DNA of 40,993 bases from positions 1-40,993 of the forward strand of contig CACYZW010000013.1 of assembly GCA_902778995.1 (NCBI GenBank), written 5' to 3'. Below, piece by piece: positions 34,210 to 40,993 of the stretch. The position numbers and the translations under genes were made by a program. The stretch comes from an uncultured Eubacteriales bacterium. GTDB taxonomy: Bacteria > Bacillota > Clostridia > Christensenellales > Aristaeellaceae. The notes under the pieces were generated by a model, which was given only the letters and a program-made list of their open reading frames with translations, made no database searches and was not told the origin of the DNA. Position 1 is the stretch's first letter. Every line of letters begins with the position of its first letter.

Positions 34210-36014
34210 AGCGCGCGAACCTTGGGTCCGTCCAGTCGGCGACGATCAAAAAGGTGCTGGGGCACATCGGCCGCTATCGCTGGCTGGTGCTGCTGTCGCT
34301 GTTGCTCTCGGCGGCCACGGTGGGGCTGACGCTGACGGTGCCCATACTGGTGGGCCAGGCCATCGACGGCATCATCGGCGCTGGCGCAGTGCGCTTCGAC
34401 GTTATATGGCCGCTGCTGTGGCGCATCGGCCTGTGCGTGGCGCTGACGGCGCTGGGCCAGTGGGTGATGAACGCGATCAACAACCGCATCACCTTTGATG
34501 TGGTGCGGGATCTGCGGGAGGAGGCGCTGGCGAGGATCAACCGCATGCCCCTGAGCTATATCGACGCCCATCCCCACGGCGAGATCGTCAGCCGGGTCAT
34601 CGCCGACGCGGACCAGTTCGCCGACGGCCTGCTGATGGGCTTCACCCAGCTGTTTTCCGGGGTGCTGACGATACTGATCACGCTGGCCTTCATGTTTTCG
34701 CAGAACGCGATGATCGCCCTGGTGGTGGTGGCGGTGACGCCGCTGTCGCTGTTCGTGGCGCGTTTCATCGCCCGGCGCACCTACGCCATGTTCCAACTGC
34801 AATCCCAGACCCGGGGCGAGCAGACCGCCTTCATCGACGAGCGCATCGGCAATTTGAAGGTGGTGCAGGCCTACGGGCGGGAGGCGGCGGAGACGGCGCG
34901 CTTCGACGAGATCAACGAGCGGCTCAAGGACTGCTCGATGAAGGCCACGTTCTTTTCCTCCCTCACCAACCCCTGCACCCGCTTCGTGAATTCGGTGGTG
35001 TACGCGCTGGTGGCGCTGGCGGGAGCGCTGTCGGCCCTGACGCCGGGCAGCGCCATGACCGTGGGCACACTGACGGCGTTTCTCAGCTATGCCAACCAGT
35101 ACACCAAGCCCTTCAACGAAATATCCGGCGTCATCACGGAGCTGCAGAACGCCGTGGCCTGCGCCGCGCGGCTGTTCGAGCTGATCGAGGCCCCCACCGA
35201 GATTCCCGACGCGAAGGGCGCGGCGCCCCTTGTGAACGTGCGGGGCGGGGTCGAATGGCGGGGCGTGGACTTTTCCTATGTCCCCGAGCGCCCGCTGATT
35301 CGGGATTTCAACCTTTCGGTACAGCCCGGCCAGCGGGTGGCCATCGTGGGGCCCACGGGCTGCGGCAAGACCACGCTCATCAACCTGTTGATGCGCTTTT
35401 ACGAGCCGAACGCCGGCAGCATAGCGGTGGACGGGCGGGACACGCGGGACATTCCCCGCCACAGCCTGCGGGCGGCCTACGGCATGGTGCTGCAGGACAC
35501 CTGGCTCAAGGCGGGCACGATTCGGGAGAACATCGCCATGGGCATGCCCGACGCGCGCATGGCGCAGGTCGAGGCGGCGGCGAAGGCCGCCCACGCCCAC
35601 GCCTTCATCCAGCGCCTGCCCGACGGCTACGACACCGAAATCGGCGAGGACGGCGGCCTGCTGTCCCAGGGGCAGAAGCAGTTGTTGTGCATCGCGCGGG
35701 TGATGCTGTCGGGGGGCGTGGCGATGACCGGGGAGGACGGGCTCAGCCTGCCGCCGATGCTGATCCTGGACGAGGCCACATCGTCCATCGACACCCGCAC
35801 CGAATTGAAGATACAATCCGCCTTCGCCCGGATGATGAAGGGGCGCACGTCGTTCATCGTGGCGCACCGGCTGTCCACCATACGGGAGGCGGACGTGATA
35901 CTGGTGATGAAGGACGGGCGCATCATAGAGCAGGGCACCCATGAAAGCCTGCTGGCGCAGGGCGGCTTCTATAAAAAGCTGTACGAGAGCCAGTTCCTGG
36001 GCGTCCGGCAGTGA
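34206..36014 (+). CDS. heterodimeric ABC exporter, catalytic subunit
   Basis: The 602-residue partner has the same exporter layout. Walker A is GPTGCGKTT (about 382-390), Walker B is LILDE with catalytic Glu523, and the switch is VAHR with His554, all canonical. Its signature is altered to LSQGQ (486-490) instead of LSGGQ. Together with the upstream gene, this gives one consensus ATP site (this Walker A/B with the partner's LSGGQ) and one degenerate site, as in known heterodimeric exporters. GGAGG (34195-34199) precedes the start and the genes overlap by four bases, so synthesis of the two subunits is coupled. A weak terminator-like hairpin at 36257-36277 is the only plus-strand stop signal downstream. 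Confidence 0.88.
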   Translation: MKRANLGSVQSATIKKVLGHIGRYRWLVLLSLLLSAATVGLTLTVPILVGQAIDGIIGAGAVRFDVIWPLLWRIGLCVALTALGQWVMNAINNRITFDVVRDLREEALARINRMPLSYIDAHPHGEIVSRVIADADQFADGLLMGFTQLFSGVLTILITLAFMFSQNAMIALVVVAVTPLSLFVARFIARRTYAMFQLQSQTRGEQTAFIDERIGNLKVVQAYGREAAETARFDEINERLKDCSMKATFFSSLTNPCTRFVNSVVYALVALAGALSALTPGSAMTVGTLTAFLSYANQYTKPFNEISGVITELQNAVACAARLFELIEAPTEIPDAKGAAPLVNVRGGVEWRGVDFSYVPERPLIRDFNLSVQPGQRVAIVGPTGCGKTTLINLLMRFYEPNAGSIAVDGRDTRDIPRHSLRAAYGMVLQDTWLKAGTIRENIAMGMPDARMAQVEAAAKAAHAHAFIQRLPDGYDTEIGEDGGLLSQGQKQLLCIARVMLSGGVAMTGEDGLSLPPMLILDEATSSIDTRTELKIQSAFARMMKGRTSFIVAHRLSTIREADVILVMKDGRIIEQGTHESLLAQGGFYKKLYESQFLGVRQ

Positions 36015-36087
36015 CGCACCGCCGCGAGCGCACCGGCGGAGGCACGCCCTGAAGCCATGACGGGTGTCTTTGGGGATGCGGGTTACA

Positions 36088-36114
36088 TAAAAAAACTCCC
36101 TCTGAGAGGGAGTT
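36088..36114 (-). terminator. minus-strand hairpin with T-run
   Basis: AACTCCCTC (36094-36102) pairs with GAGGGAGTT (36106-36114) over a three-base loop, and a run of A on the plus strand before it gives a T-run on the minus strand. It is a second, distal terminator downstream of proA. Confidence 0.5.
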
Positions 36115-36139
36115 CAGACCGCTGACAAAGGCCGCAAAT

Positions 36140-36183
36140 GCAGAAAATCCTTCCGATCAAAGATGAGCGGAAGGATTTTCTGC
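36140..36183. repeat. 16-bp perfect inverted repeat
   Basis: The arms 36140-36155 and 36168-36183 are perfectly complementary around a 12-base loop. No T-run follows on either strand, so it is not a simple terminator. It lies between the two minus-strand terminators, in a 273-base gene-free gap. Confidence 0.55.
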
Positions 36184-36227
36184 TTGCCGTGTTGGCGTCG
36201 CCTGCAAAATGCGGTCATTTACGACAT

Positions 36228-36254
36228 AAAAAACCTCCCTCTGCAAGGGAGGTT
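36228..36254 (-). terminator. proA transcription terminator
   Basis: AACCTCCCT (36232-36240) pairs with AGGGAGGTT (36246-36254), and the A-run at 36228-36233 is a T-run on the minus strand. It begins 34 bases downstream of the proA stop. Its sequence closely resembles the hairpin at 36088-36114. Confidence 0.65.
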
Positions 36255-36287
36255 GACCGGCACAGCCGGCATTTTTTGCAGCGCTTT

Positions 36288-37544
36288 CTATCGCGTCTGT
36301 CCGTCGCCCCGCACCACATACTTGTAGGTGGTCAGCTCCTCCAGCCCCATGGGGCCGCGGGCATGGAGCTTTTGGGTGGAGATGCCCATCTCGCAGCCCA
36401 GGCCGAATTCGCCGCCATCGGTGAAGCGGGTGGAGCAGTTCAGGTAGACCGCCGCGCTGTCCACGCCGCGGGCGAAGGCGTCCAACACCGCCGGGTTGCG
36501 GGAGACGACGGCCTCGCTGTGGCCGGTGGAGTGGCCGGCGATGTGGGCGATGGCCGCCTCGAGGCTGTCCACGACGGCCACGGCGAGGATGTAGTCCAGG
36601 AATTCGGTGTCGAAATCCCTGTCCCCGGCGGGGGTGCCCGGAATGATGGCGGCGGCTTCGGGATCGAGGCGCAGCTCCACGGGCACGAGGCCCTTTTTCG
36701 CGCGGTCGTCCACCAGCCGCGCCTTCAGCTTCGGCAGGAATTCGGCGGCAATGGCCCGGTGCACCAGCAGCACTTCTTCGGCGTTGCACACCGAGGGACG
36801 GCTGGTCTTGGCGTTGTCGATGATGTTCAGTGCCATGTCCTGGTCGGCGTCGGCGTCCACATAGACGTGGCAGATGCCGGTGCCGGTCTGTATACAGGGC
36901 ACCTTGGCGTTTTCCGTGACGGCCCTGATCAGCCCCGCGCCGCCCCGGGGGATCAGCAGGTCCACCAGTCCCACCGCCGTCATCAGGTCGCTGGCGCTCT
37001 GGCGGGTGGTGTCCTGCACCAGCTGCACCAGGTCTGCGGGCAGGCCGACGGCCTCGAGGCCCTGCCTGAGCGCCCGGACGATGGCGCTTGCGGAGTTGAA
37101 GGCCTCCTTGCCGCCCCGCAGCGCGCAGGCGCTGCCGGCCTTCAGGGCCAGGGCCGCCGCGTCGCTGGTGACGTTGGGCCGGCTCTCGTAGATGATGGCG
37201 ATGACGCCCATGGGCACGCGGGTGCGCTCGATCACCAGGCCGTTGGGGCGCTCGACCCGTGAAATCACCGCGCCGACCGGGTCGGGGAGCGCCGCCACCT
37301 CGCGGATGCCCTGGGCCATGGCCGCGATGCGCCCATCGTCCAGCTTCAGGCGGTCCAGCATGACGTCGCTGATGCGGCCCTTGGCGTTGGCCATGTCCTT
37401 GCGGTTGGCCTCGAGTATGTCGGCGGTGTTGTCCAGCAGCGCGTCGGCCATGGCGTTCAGCGCAGCGTTCTTTTTATCGGTGTCTGCGGTTTGCAGCGCG
37501 GGCCATGCGGCGCGGGCCGATTTCAGGATGTCGTGTGTGGTCAT
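36288..37544 (-). CDS. proA: gamma-glutamyl phosphate reductase
   Basis: The product (418 residues from ATG 37544) reduces gamma-glutamyl phosphate to glutamate semialdehyde with NADPH, the second step of proline synthesis, in the cytoplasm. Visible family features are the N-terminal helix region, [32 protein letters not shown] and the catalytic cysteine in RPSVCNAEE. The C-terminal part has [20 protein letters not shown] and [10 protein letters not shown]. The start at 37544 is preferred to an upstream in-frame one because GGAGGT (37551-37556) stands six bases before it. Length is that of the family. It is the downstream gene of proBA, 70 bases after proB. Confidence 0.95.
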   Translation of the reverse strand: MTTHDILKSARAAWPALQTADTDKKNAALNAMADALLDNTADILEANRKDMANAKGRISDVMLDRLKLDDGRIAAMAQGIREVAALPDPVGAVISRVERPNGLVIERTRVPMGVIAIIYESRPNVTSDAAALALKAGSACALRGGKEAFNSASAIVRALRQGLEAVGLPADLVQLVQDTTRQSASDLMTAVGLVDLLIPRGGAGLIRAVTENAKVPCIQTGTGICHVYVDADADQDMALNIIDNAKTSRPSVCNAEEVLLVHRAIAAEFLPKLKARLVDDRAKKGLVPVELRLDPEAAAIIPGTPAGDRDFDTEFLDYILAVAVVDSLEAAIAHIAGHSTGHSEAVVSRNPAVLDAFARGVDSAAVYLNCSTRFTDGGEFGLGCEMGISTQKLHARGPMGLEELTTYKYVVRGDGQTR

Positions 37545-37614
37545 GGCGGAACCTCCGTTTTTCAAATCGATGCGGTCAACCGATTACATAAACAATAAAG
37601 CTTGAATTGTCAAT

Positions 37615-38388
37615 TTAGTTTGCCTTCCTGCCGGCAAACCGCGTTCCGACGGGCTTCCCCTCTAAAATATCATAGATCAGCTTCGGCCTTGCGCCGTTGG
37701 CGATGACCATGTCGATGCCGGCCTCCCCGGCGATGCGGGCCGCTCGCAGCTTGGTGACCATGCCGCCGGTGCCCAGGGACGTGCCGTGGCCCCCGGCCAG
37801 CGCTTCGATCTGAGGGGTTATTTTCTCCACCACGGGGATCAGCCGGGCGTCGGGATCGCCGTGGGGGTCGGCGGTGTAGAGGCCCTCGATGTCCGACAGC
37901 AGGACGAGCAGGTCGGCCTGCACCGTGGCGGCCACGATGGCCGAGAGGGTGTCGTTGTCGCCAATGACGATCTCGTCGGTGGCGATGGTGTCGTTTTCGT
38001 TGATGACGGGCAGCGCGCCCAGCTCCAGCAGCCGGTACAGGGTGTTGTGGAAGTGGGTGCGCCGGTGCTCGTCCTCCACGTCGCTGCCGGTGACCAGCAG
38101 CTGGGCCACGGTGTGGTTGTATTCGGAAAACAGCCGGTCGTAGGTGTACATCAGCTCGCACTGGCCCACGGCGGCGGCGGCCTGCTTGGTGGGGATGTCG
38201 GAGGGGCGCTGGCTGAGGGACAGCTTGCCCACGCCCATGCCGATGGCCCCCGAGGACACCAGTATGACCTCGTGCCCGGCGTTTTTCACGTCGCTGAGCA
38301 CCTTGCAAAGCGCCTCCACCCGCCGGATGTTCATGCGCCCGGTGGGATGGGCGAGGGTGGACGTGCCCACCTTGACCACGATTCTCAT
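37615..38388 (-). CDS. proB: glutamate 5-kinase, short form
   Basis: This 257-residue enzyme phosphorylates glutamate to gamma-glutamyl phosphate with ATP, the first step of proline synthesis, and passes the labile product to ProA. The amino acid kinase domain is complete: KVGTSTL at the start, VILVSSGAIGMG, PVINENDTIATDE with GDNDTLSA, LLSDIEGLYTADP and GTGGMVTKL. The C-terminal PUA domain of the roughly 370-residue enterobacterial enzyme is absent, as in several Firmicutes. ATG 38388 is chosen because GAGGTGG stands just upstream; a GTG at 38397 overlaps that site. The first gene of the operon, with a promoter at 38443-38471. Feedback control by proline is usual in the family. Confidence 0.93.
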   Translation of the reverse strand: MRIVVKVGTSTLAHPTGRMNIRRVEALCKVLSDVKNAGHEVILVSSGAIGMGVGKLSLSQRPSDIPTKQAAAAVGQCELMYTYDRLFSEYNHTVAQLLVTGSDVEDEHRRTHFHNTLYRLLELGALPVINENDTIATDEIVIGDNDTLSAIVAATVQADLLVLLSDIEGLYTADPHGDPDARLIPVVEKITPQIEALAGGHGTSLGTGGMVTKLRAARIAGEAGIDMVIANGARPKLIYDILEGKPVGTRFAGRKAN

Positions 38389-38442
38389 TGCAACCACCTC
38401 GTCTGTTCCGCGCCTGTGGGCGCGTAAAGCTGTTCTGCTATC

Positions 38443-38471
38443 ATTTTAGCATAATGAGGCGCGGGGAACAA
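38443..38471 (-). promoter_or_regulatory. proBA promoter
   Basis: On the minus strand TTGTTC (38466-38471), 17 bases, TAAAAT (38443-38448) resembles a sigma-A promoter, 55 bases upstream of the proB start. Confidence 0.5.
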
Positions 38472-38536
38472 GGGCAATATCGAAAAGATTGTGGGGTAAT
38501 CGCAGATGCGTTATACTTCCGCCATGAATTCGTCAT

Positions 38537-38566
38537 TTGTATTGCGCAGGGGGGCTGTGCTATAAT
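38537..38566 (+). promoter_or_regulatory. promoter of the small secreted protein gene
   Basis: TTGTAT (38537-38542), 18 bases, then a perfect TATAAT (38561-38566) precede the start at 38602. A GGGGAGG ribosome binding site follows at 38585-38591. Confidence 0.6.
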
Positions 38567-38601
38567 ATAAGCCAGAAAAGCTGCGGGGAGGTGTGCGAGC
38601 C

Positions 38602-39060
38602 ATGACGAACAAGCTGTTGTGCCTGGCGCTGGCGCTGTGCCTGTGTGCGGCGGGGGCGCTGGCGGAGGGCGGAGAAAGAACCTTTGCGCTGCGCTTTGAC
38701 GAGGGCTTTACGCTGTCGCTGCCGGAGGGCTGGGTCAGCTATCCCGCCCTCGAGGGCCCGATTCGCTATATCCTCGGGGCCGGGGACGGCGCGCGCTTCC
38801 TGTATATACTGGTTCAGCCCGCGCCGGACGGGGGTTTTGAAGCCATGCGCGCCGCCATCGAGGCCAACGCCGATTGCGGCAGCACCAGTCCCCTCGACCT
38901 GAACGGCCGGGCATTCGCGGCGTTTATCGCGCCCCGGCTGAACGCCAGCGGCTGCGCCACGCTGGTGGACGACAAGGTCGTGATGTTTTTGTTCGCGCCC
39001 CAGGACGATTCGGAGTACATGCTTACGGCGGCGGGGATAATGGGGAGTATAAAGTTCTGA
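38602..39060 (+). CDS. small secreted protein of unknown function
   Basis: The 152-residue protein has a clear Sec signal peptide (MTNKLLCLALALCLCAAGA, cleavage predicted after ALA before EGG); the cysteines do not fit a lipobox. The mature part of about 130 residues has a beta-rich look with LSLPEGWVSY, a motif shared by many small secreted or PsbP-like folds, then FLYILVQP and CATLVDDKVVMFLFAPQ. ATG 38602 is preferred over GTG 38593, which touches the ribosome binding site. It diverges from proBA, has its own promoter and no partner gene. No function can be assigned. Confidence 0.7.
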   Translation: MTNKLLCLALALCLCAAGALAEGGERTFALRFDEGFTLSLPEGWVSYPALEGPIRYILGAGDGARFLYILVQPAPDGGFEAMRAAIEANADCGSTSPLDLNGRAFAAFIAPRLNASGCATLVDDKVVMFLFAPQDDSEYMLTAAGIMGSIKF

Positions 39061-39077
39061 AATGTGTGGTGGAGGAT

Positions 39078-39252
39078 AAGGAACTAGGAACCAGGAACCA
39101 GGAACTAGAAATAGTGGCTGCCGCGTAATAAATACGGGCTTTCAGCTTTTGATAAGGTTATGTCGCGGGAACGAAAATACCGCTATCCTTATTTCTGCAG
39201 TGCGCGGCTTTTCCTAGTTCCTATTTCCTAATTCCTAGTTCCTAATTCCTCT
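39078..39252. repeat. inverted arrays of heptanucleotide repeats
   Basis: The left arm (39078-39112) has five heptamers of type (T/C)AGGAAC. The right arm (39211-39252) has six heptamers TTCCTA(G/A/T), the reverse complement type. Between them GCCGCG and ATAAGG on the left pair with CCTTAT and CGCGGC on the right, so the whole 175 bases can fold as a long interrupted hairpin. It begins 18 bases after the stop of the small secreted protein gene. It has no coding content and looks like a dispersed intergenic repeat. Confidence 0.65.
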
Positions 39253-39285
39253 CCTCAACAAATCGGAATTAATACCTATGTAAAA

Positions 39286-39346
39286 CGGCGGCGTTCCGCC
39301 GCCACGGTATCCAAAGGGGATGTCCGTGGCGGCGGGAACGCCGCCG
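39286..39346 (-). terminator. long near-perfect palindrome downstream of glyQS
   Basis: The 22-base arm 39286-39307 is complementary to 39324-39346 except for one extra base. Each arm is itself a GGCGG/CCGCC hairpin, so a cruciform is possible. On the minus strand the stem is followed by TTTTAC, so it may terminate glyQS transcription, starting 28 bases after its stop. The T-run is short. Confidence 0.5.
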
Positions 39347-39373
39347 CTGCAATATCGCCGTATTGGGCGGGGG

Positions 39374-40753
39374 TCAGAAGTCGATCTTGGCCTCCAGCCA
39401 GCTGACCAGATCGTCCACGGCGACCAGCTCCTGCTGCATGGTGTCGCGGTCGCGCACGGTGACCTTGCCGGTCTCGGCGGTGTCGAAGTCCACGCAGATG
39501 CAGAAGGGGATGCCGGCCTCGTCGGCGCGGCGGTAGCGCTTGCCGATGGAGCCCGTCTCGTCGTAATCGCACATGAACTTCTTGCTCAGCTTCGCGTACA
39601 GCTCGCGGGCCTGCTCGCCCAGCTTGTTCTTTTGCAGCGGCATGACGGACACCTTGTAGGGGGCCAGGGCCGGGTGCAGGTGCAGCACCACGCGCGTGTC
39701 GCCGCCCTCCAGCTCTTCCTCGTCGTAGGCGTTGCAAAGGAAGGCCAGCACCGCGCGATCCACGCCCAGTGAGGGCTCCACGCAGTAGGGGATGAACTTT
39801 TCGCCGGTGGTGGGGTCGAGGTATTCCATGCTCTTGCCGGAATGCTCCTGGTGCTGGGTCAGGTCGTAGTCGGTGCGGTCCGCCACGCCCCACAGCTCGC
39901 CCCAGCCGAAGGGGAACAGGAATTCAAAGTCGGTGGTGGCCTTGGAATAGAAGGCCAGCTTCTCCGGCTCGTGGTCGCGCAGGCGCAGGTTTTCCTCCTT
40001 GATGCCCAGGCTCAGCAGCCAGTTCTTGCAGAAGGAGCGCCAGTAATTGAACCATTCCAGGTCCTCGCCGGGCTTGCAGAAGAATTCCAGCTCCATCTGC
40101 TCGAATTCGCGCACGCGGAAGATGAAGTTGCCGGGGGTGATCTCGTTGCGGAAGCTCTTGCCGATCTGGCAAATGCCAGCGGGCAGCTTCTTGCGGGTGG
40201 TGCGCATGGCGTTCTGGAAGTTCACGAAAATGCCCTGGGCCGTCTCGGGGCGCAGGTAGATTTCGGCGGCGGAATCCTCGTTCACGCCCTGATAGGTCTT
40301 GAACATCAGGTTGAACTGGCGGATGCCGGTGAAATCCTTCTTGCCGCACACGGGGCACACGATGTCGTGCTCGGCGATGAAGGTTTCCAGCTCCTGGTTG
40401 GTCCAGCCGTCGCCGGTCTCGGCGCCGCCCGTGAACTTTTCGATCAGGTTGTCGGCGCGGAAGCGGGCCTTGCAGGCCTTGCAGTCCATCAGCGGGTCGT
40501 TGAAGCCGCCCACGTGGCCCGAGGCCACCCAGACCTCGCGGTTCATCAGTATCGCGCAGTCCAGGCCCGTGTTGTAGGGGCTCTCCTGCACGAACTTGCG
40601 CCACCAGGCCTTTTTCACGTTGTTCTTGAATTCCACGCCCAGGGGGCCATAGTCCCAGGTGTTGGCCAGGCCGCCGTAGATTTCGGAGCCCGCGAAGATG
40701 TAGCCCCGGTTCTTGCACAGCGCGACCAGCTTGTCCATCGTCAGTTTCGCCAT
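39374..40753 (-). CDS. glyQS: glycyl-tRNA synthetase, class II single-chain type
   Basis: The 459-residue enzyme charges tRNA-Gly with glycine using ATP, in the cytoplasm. It is the eukaryote/archaea-like single-chain form also used by many Firmicutes. Visible are the opening block [20 protein letters not shown], a zinc-like pair of Cys motifs (DCKACKARF near 90 and CPVCGKKD near 135), motif 2 ([19 protein letters not shown], near residue 210) and motif 3 ([14 protein letters not shown], near 330). The C-terminal anticodon-binding domain follows ([29 protein letters not shown]). ATG 40753 is chosen since AGAGG stands ten bases upstream and [10 protein letters not shown] is the usual beginning; an open frame to 40900 lacks a site. 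The neighbours are unrelated. Confidence 0.95.
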   Translation of the reverse strand: MAKLTMDKLVALCKNRGYIFAGSEIYGGLANTWDYGPLGVEFKNNVKKAWWRKFVQESPYNTGLDCAILMNREVWVASGHVGGFNDPLMDCKACKARFRADNLIEKFTGGAETGDGWTNQELETFIAEHDIVCPVCGKKDFTGIRQFNLMFKTYQGVNEDSAAEIYLRPETAQGIFVNFQNAMRTTRKKLPAGICQIGKSFRNEITPGNFIFRVREFEQMELEFFCKPGEDLEWFNYWRSFCKNWLLSLGIKEENLRLRDHEPEKLAFYSKATTDFEFLFPFGWGELWGVADRTDYDLTQHQEHSGKSMEYLDPTTGEKFIPYCVEPSLGVDRAVLAFLCNAYDEEELEGGDTRVVLHLHPALAPYKVSVMPLQKNKLGEQARELYAKLSKKFMCDYDETGSIGKRYRRADEAGIPFCICVDFDTAETGKVTVRDRDTMQQELVAVDDLVSWLEAKIDF

Positions 40754-40993
40754 TGCGCTAACCTCTTTTGGATGTAGATTTGCCCGGGGTCCCGCCCCGG
40801 CGCAGCTATGATAAAAGGTTAGCAGATTTTGGCGGGGGTTGCAACGTGTAATTGTAAATTGTTGCGGGGTCGGCGTACACGCCGCCGTAATCGTTACCAT
40901 TCACCCTACGGGCGAATGGTAATTGGCGGGGGACCTGCTTCCCCCGCCAAGACCACCCCTTTGACAGATTTGCCTGAACCCCTTCGGGATTCC
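40754..40993 (-). other. glyQS upstream region with consecutive hairpins
   Basis: No gene is visible up to the window end. Perfect stems are CGGCGT/ACGCCG (40871-40884), TTACCATTC/GAATGGTAA (40894-40922) and a 10-base GC-rich stem (40923-40950). A further CCGGGG/CCCCGG hairpin lies between glyQS and them (about 40784-40801). No T-box consensus (TGGNACCGCG) is found on the minus strand, and no strong promoter. Confidence 0.45.

Noticed and set aside
40784-40993. T-box riboswitch for glyQS
   Set aside because: The conserved TGGNACCGCG sequence and a terminator with T-run were not found on the minus strand.
1-40993. tRNA or rRNA genes
   Set aside because: No cloverleaf with a GGTTCGAATCC-like arm and no rRNA signature was seen in the gene-free stretches.

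Overview
The window reads as a chromosomal or metagenome-assembled segment of a moderately GC-rich Gram-positive anaerobe, most likely a Clostridia-class Firmicute. Supporting signs are a single-chain class II glycyl-tRNA synthetase, a short glutamate 5-kinase without a PUA domain, a UPF0340 protein, a heterodimeric ABC exporter, strong GGAGG ribosome binding sites, a giant MBG/InlB-repeat/SpaA surface protein and Gram-positive-style prepilins. The genus cannot be fixed from the sequence.

Layout. (1) 1-1068: two decayed C-terminal remnants of Rpn/PD-(D/E)XK recombination-promoting nuclease genes, closed by a strong nested terminator. (2) 1260-23423: one open frame of about 22 kb encoding a giant modular surface or secreted protein. 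Its order is leucine-rich repeats, ten MBG repeats, about 14 InlB/Listeria-Bacteroides repeats with MucBP-like repeats, more MBG-like repeats, five parallel beta-helix modules each preceded by a recurring head segment, and two SpaA/Cna-B domains. It has no visible signal peptide or start (5' truncated) and no LPXTG or membrane anchor. (3) 23478-27856: four tightly packed prepilin-like genes, the last being an 816-residue prepilin carrying GLUG repeats. (4) 27857-29125: decayed sequence, a secreted-protein pseudogene and a plus-strand terminator. (5) 29126-32273, minus strand: a UPF0340 protein, a FIST-GGDEF diguanylate cyclase split by a frameshift, and an orphan BrxA (DUF1819). (6) 32491-36014: a translationally coupled heterodimeric ABC exporter behind a promoter with a dyad over its -10 box. 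(7) 36088-38388: a hairpin cluster and the proBA operon on the minus strand. (8) 38602-39060: a small secreted protein of unknown function. (9) 39078-39346: an inverted heptamer-repeat element and a long palindrome. (10) 39374-40753: glycyl-tRNA synthetase on the minus strand, with a hairpin-rich upstream region to the window end.

The most interesting unit is region 2 plus region 3. A giant adhesin-like protein that lacks a wall anchor sits directly upstream of a set of four minor-pilin-like proteins, and a DxxGNPVY-type acidic repeat occurs in both the giant protein and the first pilin-like protein. I infer a possible pilus- or pseudopilus-associated surface complex. No assembly ATPase, platform protein or prepilin peptidase lies in the window, so that machinery would have to be encoded elsewhere. 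The remaining genes are ordinary housekeeping or signalling functions.
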